Below, piece after piece: positions 34,953-43,755 of a DNA stretch of 64,000 nt. This stretch comes from Myxococcus landrumus (GTDB lineage Bacteria; Myxococcota; Myxococcia; Myxococcales; Myxococcaceae). The DNA is taken from NCBI RefSeq assembly GCF_017301635.1, contig NZ_CP071091.1, positions 4,538,001-4,602,000 on the forward strand, written 5' to 3'. Each line of letters starts with the position of its first letter. Position 1 is the stretch's first letter. The notes beneath the pieces are model-generated. The model made no database searches, had not been told where the DNA came from, and saw only the letters and a program-made list of their open reading frames with translations. A program made the position numbers and the translations under genes.

Positions 34953-35853
34953 AGGTGAAGACACGCAAGCGTTCGAGGGAGCGGAGGAGTCCTTCGTCCA
35001 GCGGCCTCGCGCGGCGACCTGGCGCAAGGCACGCAGCGACACGAGGTCCGCGGGCAGCAGCCGGCGTCCGGGAGGAGCTCGAGTCACGACCCGGCGCGTC
35101 GCGACGAAGGCGGGCCGGGGATTGTGGAAGCCGAATCCGAAGAAGCGTTGGCCTCGGCTCCGGCCCTGGCGCTTCCTCGGCGTGGGCTATCGGCCACCGC
35201 TCGTCGTCGAGCCGCCCCCAGAGCCGCCACCCGAGGCGAGCCCGCCACCACCGCCTCCTCCGCCTCCTCCGAGAAACACCGCGTCGGGTGGCTCCGCGCC
35301 GCCTCCACCCGAGCCACCTCCATTCGATGACGCGCCCGTGAACGACCTGCCCGAGGAGCCCGTGGAGGAGCCCACCGAGCCCGATACGCAGGAGGAACTC
35401 CACGCGTCCGGGCCGCGCATCTCGTGGTCGAAGGTGACGGTGGAGCGCTATCCGTTCACCCGCTTCCCCGACGGTGGCGGCGTGTACGTCGTGGAGGAGG
35501 AGGGACGCCCGCTCTTCGTGGGTGAGACGCCTCGCTTCCGGGAGCACTGGCGGGAGCGGCTGTCCGCGCTCTACCAGATGGGCTTCACGCGCCGGGGAGG
35601 GCGGCTGCTCCAGCCTCTCACCCTCTGGTTCGCGAGGCTCCAGCCCAACACACCAGACGCACGCAAGCAGGTGCAGCGCGCCCTCTGTCTCGCCCTGCCG
35701 CGCGCGGGTGTCGTGCGCACGGGAGCCCTGCGCAACCCGGGCTTCGTCGAGGAGCGCTCCGACGACGACCTGTCCACCCTCCCCGGCCTGTTCCCCCTCA
35801 GCACGTGGGGACGACAGGCCGCCCAAGCGCTGAGGAGCGCGCCACTTCGCTAG
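34936..35853 (+). CDS. Proline-rich protein with C-terminal GIY-YIG-like domain
   Basis: The 305-aa product has an Arg/Lys-rich N-terminus (residues 20-75), a long Pro-rich linker with a run of ten prolines (residues ~84-135), an acidic stretch, and a C-terminal ~150-residue domain. In that domain GVYVV (182-186) and LFVGET (193-198), 11 residues apart, match the GIY-x10-11-YIG core of GIY-YIG nucleases. The canonical Arg after YIG is not clearly placed (FREHWRERL), so the nuclease may be inactive or divergent. It is the last gene of the operon, overlapping the PLP gene by 17 nt. Its stop overlaps the stop of the convergent sigma-54 regulator by 3 nt (shared CTAG). Confidence 0.75.
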   Translation: MNEWHEGEDTQAFEGAEESFVQRPRAATWRKARSDTRSAGSSRRPGGARVTTRRVATKAGRGLWKPNPKKRWPRLRPWRFLGVGYRPPLVVEPPPEPPPEASPPPPPPPPPPRNTASGGSAPPPPEPPPFDDAPVNDLPEEPVEEPTEPDTQEELHASGPRISWSKVTVERYPFTRFPDGGGVYVVEEEGRPLFVGETPRFREHWRERLSALYQMGFTRRGGRLLQPLTLWFARLQPNTPDARKQVQRALCLALPRAGVVRTGALRNPGFVEERSDDDLSTLPGLFPLSTWGRQAAQALRSAPLR

Positions 35854-37208
35854 TCTTCCTGTTGCGCGCGGCGGAGCTGGAGCGCGCGGTCCGTGACGCC
35901 AAGTCGTCGGGCCGCGCGCTGGAGGTTGCCCTCCTCCTCTTCGAGCACCAGGCGAATCGCCATCTCCGAGGCACTTCGTCCAATCTCCTTCAGCCCCATC
36001 CCCATGGTCAGGGCCTGCTGGATGCCTCGCGCGAAGGACTGGTCTCGCCACTCGCCGAGTCCTTCGAGGGAAGGCAGCTCGTCCGAAGGGATGTCGCCCA
36101 CGGTGATGGGACCGGAACCCACGTGCCGCTTGCAGATGCGGCCCATGAGCTGACGCAGCTCGCGGATGTTTCCCGGGTAGCTGCGCTGGATGAGGTAGTC
36201 CCGCACGCGCGGGTCCAGGGCCAGCTCCACATCCGGCCGCATCGTCCGGAGGAAGTGCAGCGCGAGGGGAAGGATGTCCTCGGGCCGCTCGCGCAAGGGG
36301 GGCAGCCGGCAGACCCAGCTCGAGATGCGGTGGAAGAAGTCACGGCGGAACGAGCCCTGACTGACCTCCTCGCTCAGCTCGCGATTGGTGGCGCAGACCA
36401 GCCGGAAGTCCGCGTGCTGCCAGGTGTTGGAGCCGACGCGCTTGTACGAATGCTCCTGCACCACGCGGAGCAGTTGCGCCTGCAAGGCCAGCGGGAGCTC
36501 TCCCACTTCGTCCAGGAACAACGTCCCCTCATGCGCCAGGGCGAAGGCCCCATCTCGGATGCCCGCGGCGCCCGTGAAGGCGCCACGCTCGTGGCCGAAG
36601 AACTCGCTGCCCGACAGCTCCGGCACCACCGTGGTGCAATCCAGCGTCACCAGGTCCCCCTTGTGCGGGCGCCGGTCGAGCGCGTGGATGAGACGCGCGA
36701 CCTCCTCCTTGCCGGTGCCGCTCTCTCCCAGCAACAGCACCGAGGCGTCCGTGAAGGTCGCCACCTCGACGATCTGCCGGAGCACCGGGAGCCACGAGGG
36801 AGAGCGCCCCACCAACCGCCGCTGCACCTCGGGCGAGTCGATGATGCGGTCCACGTCGTGCCAGCGCTCCAGCCGGGCGGAGACCTCCGCCACCGCGTCG
36901 TGTGAGCCCTCCCAGGCAATCACATCCGCGGCGCCCTCGAGGAGCAGCCGCCAGCAGGCGCCCTCCCCCAGCGCCTTCTCCGTCGTCGCCACCGCCAACA
37001 CCCGCGTCGCGGCGTTCAGCCGGCAGCGCCGCACGGCCTCCAGCGTCGTCGGGCCCACCTCGTCGAACACCAGCACGCCGAGCCCCGACGGCGTTCCCTC
37101 CGAGCACTCCGGCTCGATGCCCACCCGCCCCAGCGCCTCCAACACCTTCGGGCGCATCCCGCTGGCACCACTCCCCTCGAAGCGAATCCAGATCCTCATG
37201 CGCGTCAT
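35850..37208 (-). CDS. Sigma-54-dependent transcriptional activator with a degenerate receiver-like N-terminus
   Basis: The start at ATG 37208 (or 37199) follows GGGG/GAGG; an earlier ATG would need an unsupported extension. The 452-aa product has a ~100-residue N-terminal domain resembling a response-regulator receiver (GVLVFDEVGPTTLEAVRR...VLAVATTE...GAADVIAWEG) but without a recognisable phospho-acceptor aspartate. The AAA+ domain is complete: GESGTGKE (161-168), the sigma-54-contact GAFTGA (209-214) and a Walker B at GTLFLDEVGE (229-238). A Fis-type HTH ends it (GNLQRAARRLGVTDRALQLRR). It probably activates sigma-54 promoters, perhaps its own or that of the divergent sulfatase. Confidence 0.92.
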   Translation of the reverse strand: MTRMRIWIRFEGSGASGMRPKVLEALGRVGIEPECSEGTPSGLGVLVFDEVGPTTLEAVRRCRLNAATRVLAVATTEKALGEGACWRLLLEGAADVIAWEGSHDAVAEVSARLERWHDVDRIIDSPEVQRRLVGRSPSWLPVLRQIVEVATFTDASVLLLGESGTGKEEVARLIHALDRRPHKGDLVTLDCTTVVPELSGSEFFGHERGAFTGAAGIRDGAFALAHEGTLFLDEVGELPLALQAQLLRVVQEHSYKRVGSNTWQHADFRLVCATNRELSEEVSQGSFRRDFFHRISSWVCRLPPLRERPEDILPLALHFLRTMRPDVELALDPRVRDYLIQRSYPGNIRELRQLMGRICKRHVGSGPITVGDIPSDELPSLEGLGEWRDQSFARGIQQALTMGMGLKEIGRSASEMAIRLVLEEEEGNLQRAARRLGVTDRALQLRRAQQED

Positions 37209-37550
37209 GCCCTCAAGTCCCCTGCCGGCGAGGAACCCCTGCCCACCCAGGAGATGGGGTGGCGTTTGATTCAACGAGATGAACGCAGACGGTTCGCTGG
37301 CATGACTTCCAGCTCGGCGACAACAACTGTCACAAGGACGCCAGCCACATCACCCTCTACGTCCAATCCCTTACTCGTGTGAATCCGACAACGCCCCGCG
37401 ATTCCTCTCATCTGCGGGCAAGCATCCTCGCCCTCCAGGGCAAGCCACCACCCAGGGCCCCGGCCGCCCGCCACTCCCGCCCCATGCAGCCACGTCACAA
37501 CTTTTGGACGTTTCCCGTGCCCGAGTGCGTCAAGACGTGGAGGTATCGAC
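37209..37550. other. Divergent intergenic region between sigma-54 activator and sulfatase
   Basis: These 342 nt carry no gene. The minus strand contains a match to the sigma-54 -24/-12 spacing at 37439-37454. I found no convincing -24/-12 element directed at the sulfatase; two near matches there have GG and GC one base too far apart. Confidence 0.5.
37439..37454 (-). promoter_or_regulatory. Candidate sigma-54 promoter element directed at the activator gene
   Basis: The minus strand reads TGGGTGGTGGCTTGCC. TGG and TTGC stand at the -24/-12 spacing (GG and GC separated by 10 nt), with mismatches at positions 4-6 of the TGGCACG half. A 5' leader of ~220 nt would result. The match could be chance in GC-rich DNA. 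Confidence 0.25.
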
Positions 37551-39098
37551 ATGGCGAAGAAGCAACCGAACATCCTCATCATCTGGGGCGATGACATCGG
37601 GTGGTTCAACCCGAGCTGCTACCACCAGGGCGCCATGGGCTATCGCACGCCCAACATCGACCGCATCGCGGCGGAGGGGACACGGTTCACGGATTGGTAC
37701 GGGCAGCAGAGCTGCACGGCGGGACGGGCCGCGTTCATCACCGGCCAGACGCCCGTGCGCACGGGGCTCACCAAGGTGGGGCTCCCGGGTGCCACGCTGG
37801 GCCTCCAGGCGGAGGATCCGACCATCGCCGAGATGCTCAAGGCCCAGGGCTATGTCACGGGCCAGTTCGGGAAGAACCACCTGGGAGACCGCGACGAGTT
37901 CCTCCCCACGAACCACGGCTTCGACGAGTTCTTCGGCAATCTCTATCACCTCAACGCGGAGGAGGAGCCAGAGAACCCCGACTATCCCAAGGACCCGAAG
38001 TTCCGGAAGCGCTTCGGGCCTCGGGGCGTGCTGCACTCCTGGGCGAATCCAGACGGCACGCAGCGCATCGAGGACACAGGCCCGCTGACGCGCAAGCGGA
38101 TGGAGACGGTGGATGACGAGTTCGCGTCCGCCTGCCTCGACTTCATGGAGCGCTCGAACAAGTCGGGCAAGCCGTTCTTCATCTGGTTCAATTCGACGCG
38201 CATGCACATCTTCACGCACCTGCGCGAGGAGTCCCGGGGGAAGACGGGGCTCGGGCTGTATCCAGATGGGATGGTCGAGCACGACGGGCATGTGGGAATG
38301 CTGCTCGACAAGCTGGACGAGCTGGGCATCACGAAGGACACCATCGTGATGTACTCCACGGACAACGGCGCGGAGGTGATGAGCTGGCCCGACGGCGGCA
38401 GCACGCCGTTCCGCGGGGAGAAGGACACCAACTGGGAGGGCGGCTGGAGGGTGCCGTGTGTCATCCGCTGGCCGGGGGTGCTCGAGCCGGGCACGGTGTC
38501 CAATGAGCTCTTCTCGCACACGGACATGCTGCCCACGCTGGTGGCGGCTGCGGGCGAGCCGGACATCGTCGGGAAGCTCGAGAAGGGCTACAAGGCGGGG
38601 CGAAAGACGTTCAAGGTCCACATCGACGGGTACAACCTGCTGCCCTTCTTCAAGGGGGACGCCGAGGAGAACCCGCGCAAGGCCTTCTTCTACTGGAGTG
38701 ACGACGGCGACCTGATGGCGCTGCGGTTCAACCAGTGGAAGGTCCACTTCATGGAGCAGCGCCACCACGGCCTGGCCATCTGGCGGGAGCCGTTCACCGA
38801 GCTGCGGGCGCCCAAGCTCTTCAACCTCCGCAGCGACCCGTTCGAGCGGGCCGACGTCGACGCGTCGATGTATTACGACCGCTGGTTCGCCGCGCGCGCC
38901 TTCGTCCTGGTCCCCGCACAAGCGCTGGTGGGCGAGTTCCTGAAGACGTTCGAGGAGTTCCCGCCCCGCCAGCGCCCCGCCAGCTTCAGCATCGGAGACG
39001 CATTGGAGAAGGCCCGCGAGAAACAGCAGAGGCTGTCCGCCTCCGCGCCCGAGGACACGGCTCAGGCGGGGAGCGAAGAGCAGCCCGCGGTTCACTGA
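37551..39098 (+). CDS. Type I sulfatase (arylsulfatase family)
   Basis: GGAGG lies 9 nt upstream of ATG 37551. The 515-aa product has the alkaline-phosphatase-like sulfatase fold. N-terminal metal ligands are D14-D15 (IIWGDDIG). The formylglycine site is C55-T-A-G-R59, the C-x-A/P-x-R form, and the late metal ligands are in MYSTDNGAEV. The family also shows GKNHLGD and WEGGWRVPCVIRWPG here. Sulfatases hydrolyse sulfate esters; activation needs a formylglycine-generating enzyme not present in this window. There is no signal peptide, so it appears cytosolic, unlike many secreted sulfatases. It is divergent from the sigma-54 activator and is followed by a clear terminator. Confidence 0.93.
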   Translation: MAKKQPNILIIWGDDIGWFNPSCYHQGAMGYRTPNIDRIAAEGTRFTDWYGQQSCTAGRAAFITGQTPVRTGLTKVGLPGATLGLQAEDPTIAEMLKAQGYVTGQFGKNHLGDRDEFLPTNHGFDEFFGNLYHLNAEEEPENPDYPKDPKFRKRFGPRGVLHSWANPDGTQRIEDTGPLTRKRMETVDDEFASACLDFMERSNKSGKPFFIWFNSTRMHIFTHLREESRGKTGLGLYPDGMVEHDGHVGMLLDKLDELGITKDTIVMYSTDNGAEVMSWPDGGSTPFRGEKDTNWEGGWRVPCVIRWPGVLEPGTVSNELFSHTDMLPTLVAAAGEPDIVGKLEKGYKAGRKTFKVHIDGYNLLPFFKGDAEENPRKAFFYWSDDGDLMALRFNQWKVHFMEQRHHGLAIWREPFTELRAPKLFNLRSDPFERADVDASMYYDRWFAARAFVLVPAQALVGEFLKTFEEFPPRQRPASFSIGDALEKAREKQQRLSASAPEDTAQAGSEEQPAVH

Positions 39099-39442
39099 TG
39101 TCAGGCGGATTTGAGATGTAACCGGCAGGGTCTTCCTGTTCCACACGGGCCTCGCGATGAATATCGCGAGGCTTTCGTGTTCAGGTCTCGGAATCCGGCG
39201 AGCCATGGCCCGCAACGCCGAGGATGATGACAAACCCGATACGCCATTTGACAACAGTCCCCTAGTACCCCTTGGTCAGTTGTGCCTGGCGGGCAGCCTG
39301 ATCTACTCCATGGCTCATGAGGCCCACCCAGATGCGCGGGTTCGACAGAGAACCGCGCGAGCATCGGGTGTCGCTTCCGTTTCAAACGGGCAGGTCCCGA
39401 CGCAGAGGCCCCGCCTGGGAATGGAGGCAAAGACACTTCGTG
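39099..39442 (+). other. Intergenic region upstream of the violacein cluster
   Basis: These 344 nt hold the sulfatase terminator (39149-39175) and then ~265 nt of comparatively AT-richer leader before vioA. A TTGACA occurs at 39248-39253, but no good -10 follows at 16-18 nt. No regulator gene or clear operator is visible. Confidence 0.5.
39149..39175 (+). terminator. Rho-independent terminator after the sulfatase
   Basis: GCCTCGCGAT (39149-39158) and ATCGCGAGGC (39163-39172) form a perfect 10-bp stem with a GAAT loop, followed by TTTCGTGTTC. It separates the sulfatase from the vio cluster. Confidence 0.75.
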
Positions 39443-40711
39443 ATGACACACCATTCGGACATCTGCATCGTTGGCGCCGGAATCGGAGGGCTCACCTGCG
39501 CGACACGGCTCGCCAGCACCCGGCTGATCAACCGTCTGCGCATCCGGGTCTTTGATTTGAATGCCGACGTGGGAGGCCGCATCCTCTCCAGAAAGCTTGA
39601 GGGGGGAGAAGTCACCGAACTGGGCGCTGCTCGCTACTCGCCTCAGCTCCATCCGCGCTTCCAGGCGCTCATGCACCGCCTCCAGCATCCGCATGAGACC
39701 TACCCGTTCACGCAAGCCATCTTTCAGGACGACATGGGGGGAAGGCTGAGAACGACCCTGCTCAGCTTGCTCTCCATGCTGGAGAAACACCCCGATGACT
39801 CATTCCTGGATTTCGTCAGCCACTATCTCGGAGAGGCCGAGGCCAGGAAGACCATCAAGGCCATGGGGTATGACGCCCTTCTCCTGCCCATGGTCTCCGC
39901 GCCCATGGCGTATGGAATCCTCCAGAAGCACCCGGAGACACAAGGCCTGATTGACGACGCAAGCAACCAGTGGCGCTATGCACCGGATGGCTACGGCCCA
40001 CTGCTGGCTCGGCTTCAGTATCAGGCCCAAGCAGGTCGCGTCGAATTCCGGATGGAACACCACCTGCTCTCCATCTCGCGATTCGGGAGCGGATACACCC
40101 TCGTCTTCCGCCATAAAGGCAACACACAGACACATCGAGCCCGTCACCTCATCCTGGCCATCCCCCCCTCCGCCATGACACGGCTCAATCTCGGATTTCC
40201 CACCCACTGGAGTCCTTGCCAGTATGGCTCCCTTCCCTTGTTCAAGGGCTTTTTGACATTCAAGAGTGCCTGGTGGCGAGACTGTCACCTCACGGACAAG
40301 GTCCTGGTGGTCAACAATCCCTTGAGGAAGATCTACTTCAAGAGCGAGAAATACGTACAGTTCTACACCGACGGCGAGAACGCGACCTATTGGCGGGACT
40401 GTCTGGACCAGGGCGAGGACGTCTACTTGAACAGGGTCCGCGCCTGCCTGGAACAGGTTCTACCCCTCGGTGGCAAACCCCTCCCTTCCATCAAGGACCA
40501 TTTCCACAAACACTGGTCCCACGGCGTGGAGTTCTGCCTCGGCCCCGCGGCCACCCAGCCGACCGCCCTGCTTCATCGCACGGGGGTCATCGCCTGCTCG
40601 GATGCCTACACGCCGCACGGCGGCTGGATGGAGGGCGGATTGCTCAGCGCACATCAAGCCATTCGACTCCTGCGGGGGCAGCTCTCCAGCGTGCTCCCGA
40701 GCTGGCATTAA
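39443..40711 (+). CDS. vioA: VioA: FAD-dependent L-tryptophan oxidase
   Basis: VioA oxidises L-Trp to indole-3-pyruvate imine, the first step of violacein synthesis. From ATG 39443 the 422-aa product is collinear with Chromobacterium VioA (418 aa): MTHHSDICIVGAGIGGLTCA carries the FAD GxGxxG, and GAARYSPQLHP places Arg64 at exactly the same number as the catalytic Arg of VioA. The lysine in LPLFKGFLT (K268) and tyrosine in YVQFYTDGE (Y308) match the other two reported active-site residues (K269, Y309). A GTG at 39440 is an alternative start; GGAGG is 15 nt upstream of the ATG. Codon use is visibly less GC-rich than in neighbouring operons. vioB follows after 32 nt. Confidence 0.95.
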   Translation: MTHHSDICIVGAGIGGLTCATRLASTRLINRLRIRVFDLNADVGGRILSRKLEGGEVTELGAARYSPQLHPRFQALMHRLQHPHETYPFTQAIFQDDMGGRLRTTLLSLLSMLEKHPDDSFLDFVSHYLGEAEARKTIKAMGYDALLLPMVSAPMAYGILQKHPETQGLIDDASNQWRYAPDGYGPLLARLQYQAQAGRVEFRMEHHLLSISRFGSGYTLVFRHKGNTQTHRARHLILAIPPSAMTRLNLGFPTHWSPCQYGSLPLFKGFLTFKSAWWRDCHLTDKVLVVNNPLRKIYFKSEKYVQFYTDGENATYWRDCLDQGEDVYLNRVRACLEQVLPLGGKPLPSIKDHFHKHWSHGVEFCLGPAATQPTALLHRTGVIACSDAYTPHGGWMEGGLLSAHQAIRLLRGQLSSVLPSWH

Positions 40712-40743
40712 CAGGGCCCTCGCGGAACCTCCCGTCAAACGCC

Positions 40744-43700
40744 ATGAGCATCCTTCATTTCCCTCGGCTGCATTTTCGAGGCTTTGCTCGCGCCAATGTT
40801 CCAACCGCGAGTCGAAACACCCATGGCCAGATCGACATCGCCACCAATACCGTCTTCATGGAGGGCGCTCCATTCGACCTTCGCCGGGCGCCCTCCGAAT
40901 TTCATGAGTACCTGAAGAAGCTGGCGCCCAGATTCAACGCGGAGGGGAAGCCGGACTCCGAAGGAATCTTCAGCGAGGCCGCCGGCCACAACTTCTGCGG
41001 CAACAATCACTTCTCCTGGGAGAACGTCAGAGTCACGGGAGTGCAACTGGAGGAAGGAGACATCGACGCGGGCGACGGCCTTGTGGGAGCCCAGTTGGCG
41101 CTCTGGGGGCACTACAACGAATACCTTCGCACGACGTTCAATCGCGCCAGGTGGGTGGACAACCATCCCAGCCGAGCCGACACCACCCTGATATACGCGG
41201 GACAGTTGACGCTGGGCGACAAGCACGCCCTGCCTCACACCCCGGCGCTCCTCACGGCGAGCATTCCGCGTGCACACTCCGTTCGCTGGGTCAGGACAGG
41301 GCATGTCATCGAGCGCGGAGACCATTTTCTCGCCGAAGAATTCGCCCGCGTGCGGCTGTTTCAATTCTCCGTGTCAAAACAAGACATCCAGTTCCCGCTC
41401 GACACCCAGGCATCCCCCTCCCCCGGACTGCGGGCCGTGCGGCGAGCGCTGGACGACGAGGACATCCAAGGGCTGACGGTCCAGTACGCACTGTTCAACA
41501 TGTCGACGCCGCGGGGGGCGGACTCACCTGTCTTCTATGACTTGATGGGCACCGTTGGCCCGTGGTGCCAGCACGAGCTGGGCACCTATCCAACGGGGCG
41601 CCTGTTATTGCCGCGACAGCCCGGTCTGGGCCCCATCGTGGTGAAGGTGAAGTCAGACCGGGTGTCGCTCAACATGCCGACCGCCGTTCCTTTCACCACC
41701 CGAAGCGCCCACCCGGTCTCAGGTCAGCACCCCACCCATCGCTTGGGCGGAAAGCTACCGCTGGGGGACCTTGCCCTCCGCGACCAGACCGGCGAACGGA
41801 TTGCCTGGGTTCCCGAGGCGCTCTACCTCGACCCTTCGCGCCATCATGGCGTGGTGGACGTGCCGTTGCTGAGCTCCGCCACGGGTTCGCTCCTCCTGAC
41901 AGGCGACGAAGCACAGTGGGCAGAAGTCGATTGGGTGGTGCAGTCCGACAGCAATCAGCTGTTTCTTGAGGCGCCCAATACGCAGAAGGGCCAGGTCTTC
42001 CCGGAGACCCTCACCTTGCAATGCCGCCTCCGTGGCGAGTTGGCATCGCCCGCGGCGGTGAGCGTGCAGGTTGAAGACGCCCACCTGCTGACGGCGCACC
42101 TGACCCCTTCGCCCCTGGGGACTGGCTATGCACAGCTCACCCTCACGGGTCAGCGCCCTGGAGCAACTCGCGTCGCGCTGGGAGCGGGACGAGACAGTCA
42201 GTTCATTGGCGTCAGGGTATTGCCCGACGACTGGCACCTGGACGAAGTCCCCGTCGAGCAGGTGGACTATGCATTCTTGTATCAGCACGTCATGAGCTAC
42301 TACGAGCTGATCTACCCCTTCATGGCGGACAGGGTGTTCAGCCTGGCGGACCGCTGCAAATGCGAAACGTATTCCCGGCTGATGTGGCAGATGTGCGACC
42401 CGCTCAACCGGGACAAGAGCTACTACATGCCAAGCACCCGGGAACTCTCCCTTCCCAAGTCCAAGCTGTTCCTGAAGTATCTGACGCACCTCGAAGGCGG
42501 CTCCAGGACGTCCCCGCCTGAGGCCCGTGGACCGCGGCCCATCACCTGCAAGGCCCATCTCGTCGAGGAACTGAAGAAAGCCGTCGACCTGGAGCTGTCC
42601 CTGCTTCTTCAATACCTGTACGCCGCCTACTCCATCCCCAACTATGAACAAGGACTCCAGCAGGTGCATGCGGGCCGCTGGCGGATGGACGAGCTCGAAC
42701 TGGCCTGCGGCTCCGCGGACAGGCGTCGCAACAGTGGCATGCGCGGCACCCTGCTGGAGATCGCGCATGAAGAGATGATTCACTACCTGGTGATGAACAA
42801 TGTGCTGATGGCCTTGGGGGAACCCTTCCATTCCGGCACCCCCAGGCTGGGAGCTCAGGCCCGGCTCCATTTCGGACTGGACACCGAGTTCTCCTTCGAG
42901 CCCTTCTCAGAGCATGTGCTCGCCAGGTTCATTCGCTTTGAATGGCCTGGGCATCTCGCCGCGCCAGGAAAATCCATCGCGGACTTCTACATCTCGATTC
43001 GACAGGCGCTTCGGGACCTGCCCGGTTTGTTCGAGACCCGCCCTGGCAAGCGCGGCGGGGAACATCACCTCTTCTTGAATGAACTGACCCATAAGCTGTA
43101 TCCGGGATATCAGTTGGAAGTCTTTGACCAGGACAGCGCGCTCTTCTCCATTGATTTTGTCACCGGACAGGGAGAGGGAGTCGCGGCCGATGCCCCACAG
43201 TGCGAGTCCTCGCACTTCCACCGACTGCGTCGCATGGCCTCCCGATTCAACGCGCAGGAGAAGCCATTCGAGCCCGCCGTGCCGGCCTTGAGGAATCCGA
43301 CCCTGGAGCCTCGGGAGGACTGTGCCCAGGTCATGAACGAAGGAGCCCGGGCACTGATGTCCCTGTACCAAGGATGTCATGAGCTGATGTTCTCCCTGAT
43401 GGCTCATCACTTCGCGCAGAGGCCGCTGGGCAGCTTGCGCCGGTCGCGCTTGATGAATGCATCCATCGACATCATGACGGGCCTGCTGCGCCCTTTGTCC
43501 ATCACCTTGATGAACCTTCCGTCCGGACTGCCTGGGCGCACGGCCGGTCCGCCCGTGCCCGAGCCAGTCGATGGACAGCTCGACAGTGACTACGCCTCGG
43601 GATGCCGGATGTTGGCCCAGAAATGCCTGACGCTGGCGCGACAGGCCCGCGACCTTGGCGCCGGCCTCGTCGGCGGGGCGCAGATAGAGATGTTGGAGTT

Positions 43701-43755
43701 CTTCAACCGTCAGTTGACGGACCTGGCCCAGGGGAACATTTCAAGAGAGGCCTGA
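40744..43755 (+). CDS. vioB: VioB: imine dimerisation enzyme with ferritin-like domain
   Basis: VioB joins two indole-3-pyruvate imine molecules into the short-lived dimer used by VioE; without VioE chromopyrrolic acid forms. ATG 40744 gives 1003 aa, matching the ~1000-aa Chromobacterium protein from MSILHFPRLHFRGFARAN onward; LALWGHYNEYLRTTFNRARWVD and LADRCKCETYSRLMWQMCDP are nearly unchanged. The RebD/StaD-like ferritin domain is near the middle: helix KAVDLELSLLLQYLYAAYS (E617) and IAHEEMIHYLV (E676/E677, H680). The C-terminus shows LGSLRRSRLMNASIDIMTGLLRPLS. The vioC ATG starts immediately after its stop. Confidence 0.96.
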   Translation: MSILHFPRLHFRGFARANVPTASRNTHGQIDIATNTVFMEGAPFDLRRAPSEFHEYLKKLAPRFNAEGKPDSEGIFSEAAGHNFCGNNHFSWENVRVTGVQLEEGDIDAGDGLVGAQLALWGHYNEYLRTTFNRARWVDNHPSRADTTLIYAGQLTLGDKHALPHTPALLTASIPRAHSVRWVRTGHVIERGDHFLAEEFARVRLFQFSVSKQDIQFPLDTQASPSPGLRAVRRALDDEDIQGLTVQYALFNMSTPRGADSPVFYDLMGTVGPWCQHELGTYPTGRLLLPRQPGLGPIVVKVKSDRVSLNMPTAVPFTTRSAHPVSGQHPTHRLGGKLPLGDLALRDQTGERIAWVPEALYLDPSRHHGVVDVPLLSSATGSLLLTGDEAQWAEVDWVVQSDSNQLFLEAPNTQKGQVFPETLTLQCRLRGELASPAAVSVQVEDAHLLTAHLTPSPLGTGYAQLTLTGQRPGATRVALGAGRDSQFIGVRVLPDDWHLDEVPVEQVDYAFLYQHVMSYYELIYPFMADRVFSLADRCKCETYSRLMWQMCDPLNRDKSYYMPSTRELSLPKSKLFLKYLTHLEGGSRTSPPEARGPRPITCKAHLVEELKKAVDLELSLLLQYLYAAYSIPNYEQGLQQVHAGRWRMDELELACGSADRRRNSGMRGTLLEIAHEEMIHYLVMNNVLMALGEPFHSGTPRLGAQARLHFGLDTEFSFEPFSEHVLARFIRFEWPGHLAAPGKSIADFYISIRQALRDLPGLFETRPGKRGGEHHLFLNELTHKLYPGYQLEVFDQDSALFSIDFVTGQGEGVAADAPQCESSHFHRLRRMASRFNAQEKPFEPAVPALRNPTLEPREDCAQVMNEGARALMSLYQGCHELMFSLMAHHFAQRPLGSLRRSRLMNASIDIMTGLLRPLSITLMNLPSGLPGRTAGPPVPEPVDGQLDSDYASGCRMLAQKCLTLARQARDLGAGLVGGAQIEMLEFFNRQLTDLAQGNISREA

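Noticed and set aside
39262..39279. Imperfect dyad (CTGACC...GGTAC on the minus strand) resembling a LuxR/CviR box upstream of vioA
   Set aside because: Only the left half fits CTGxCC-N4-GGxCAG well, the right half lacks CAG, and no luxI/luxR gene is in the window.
39101..39790. Minus-strand frame overlapping the vioA start
   Set aside because: It is antisense to vioA, which is collinear with known VioA; no motif is seen.
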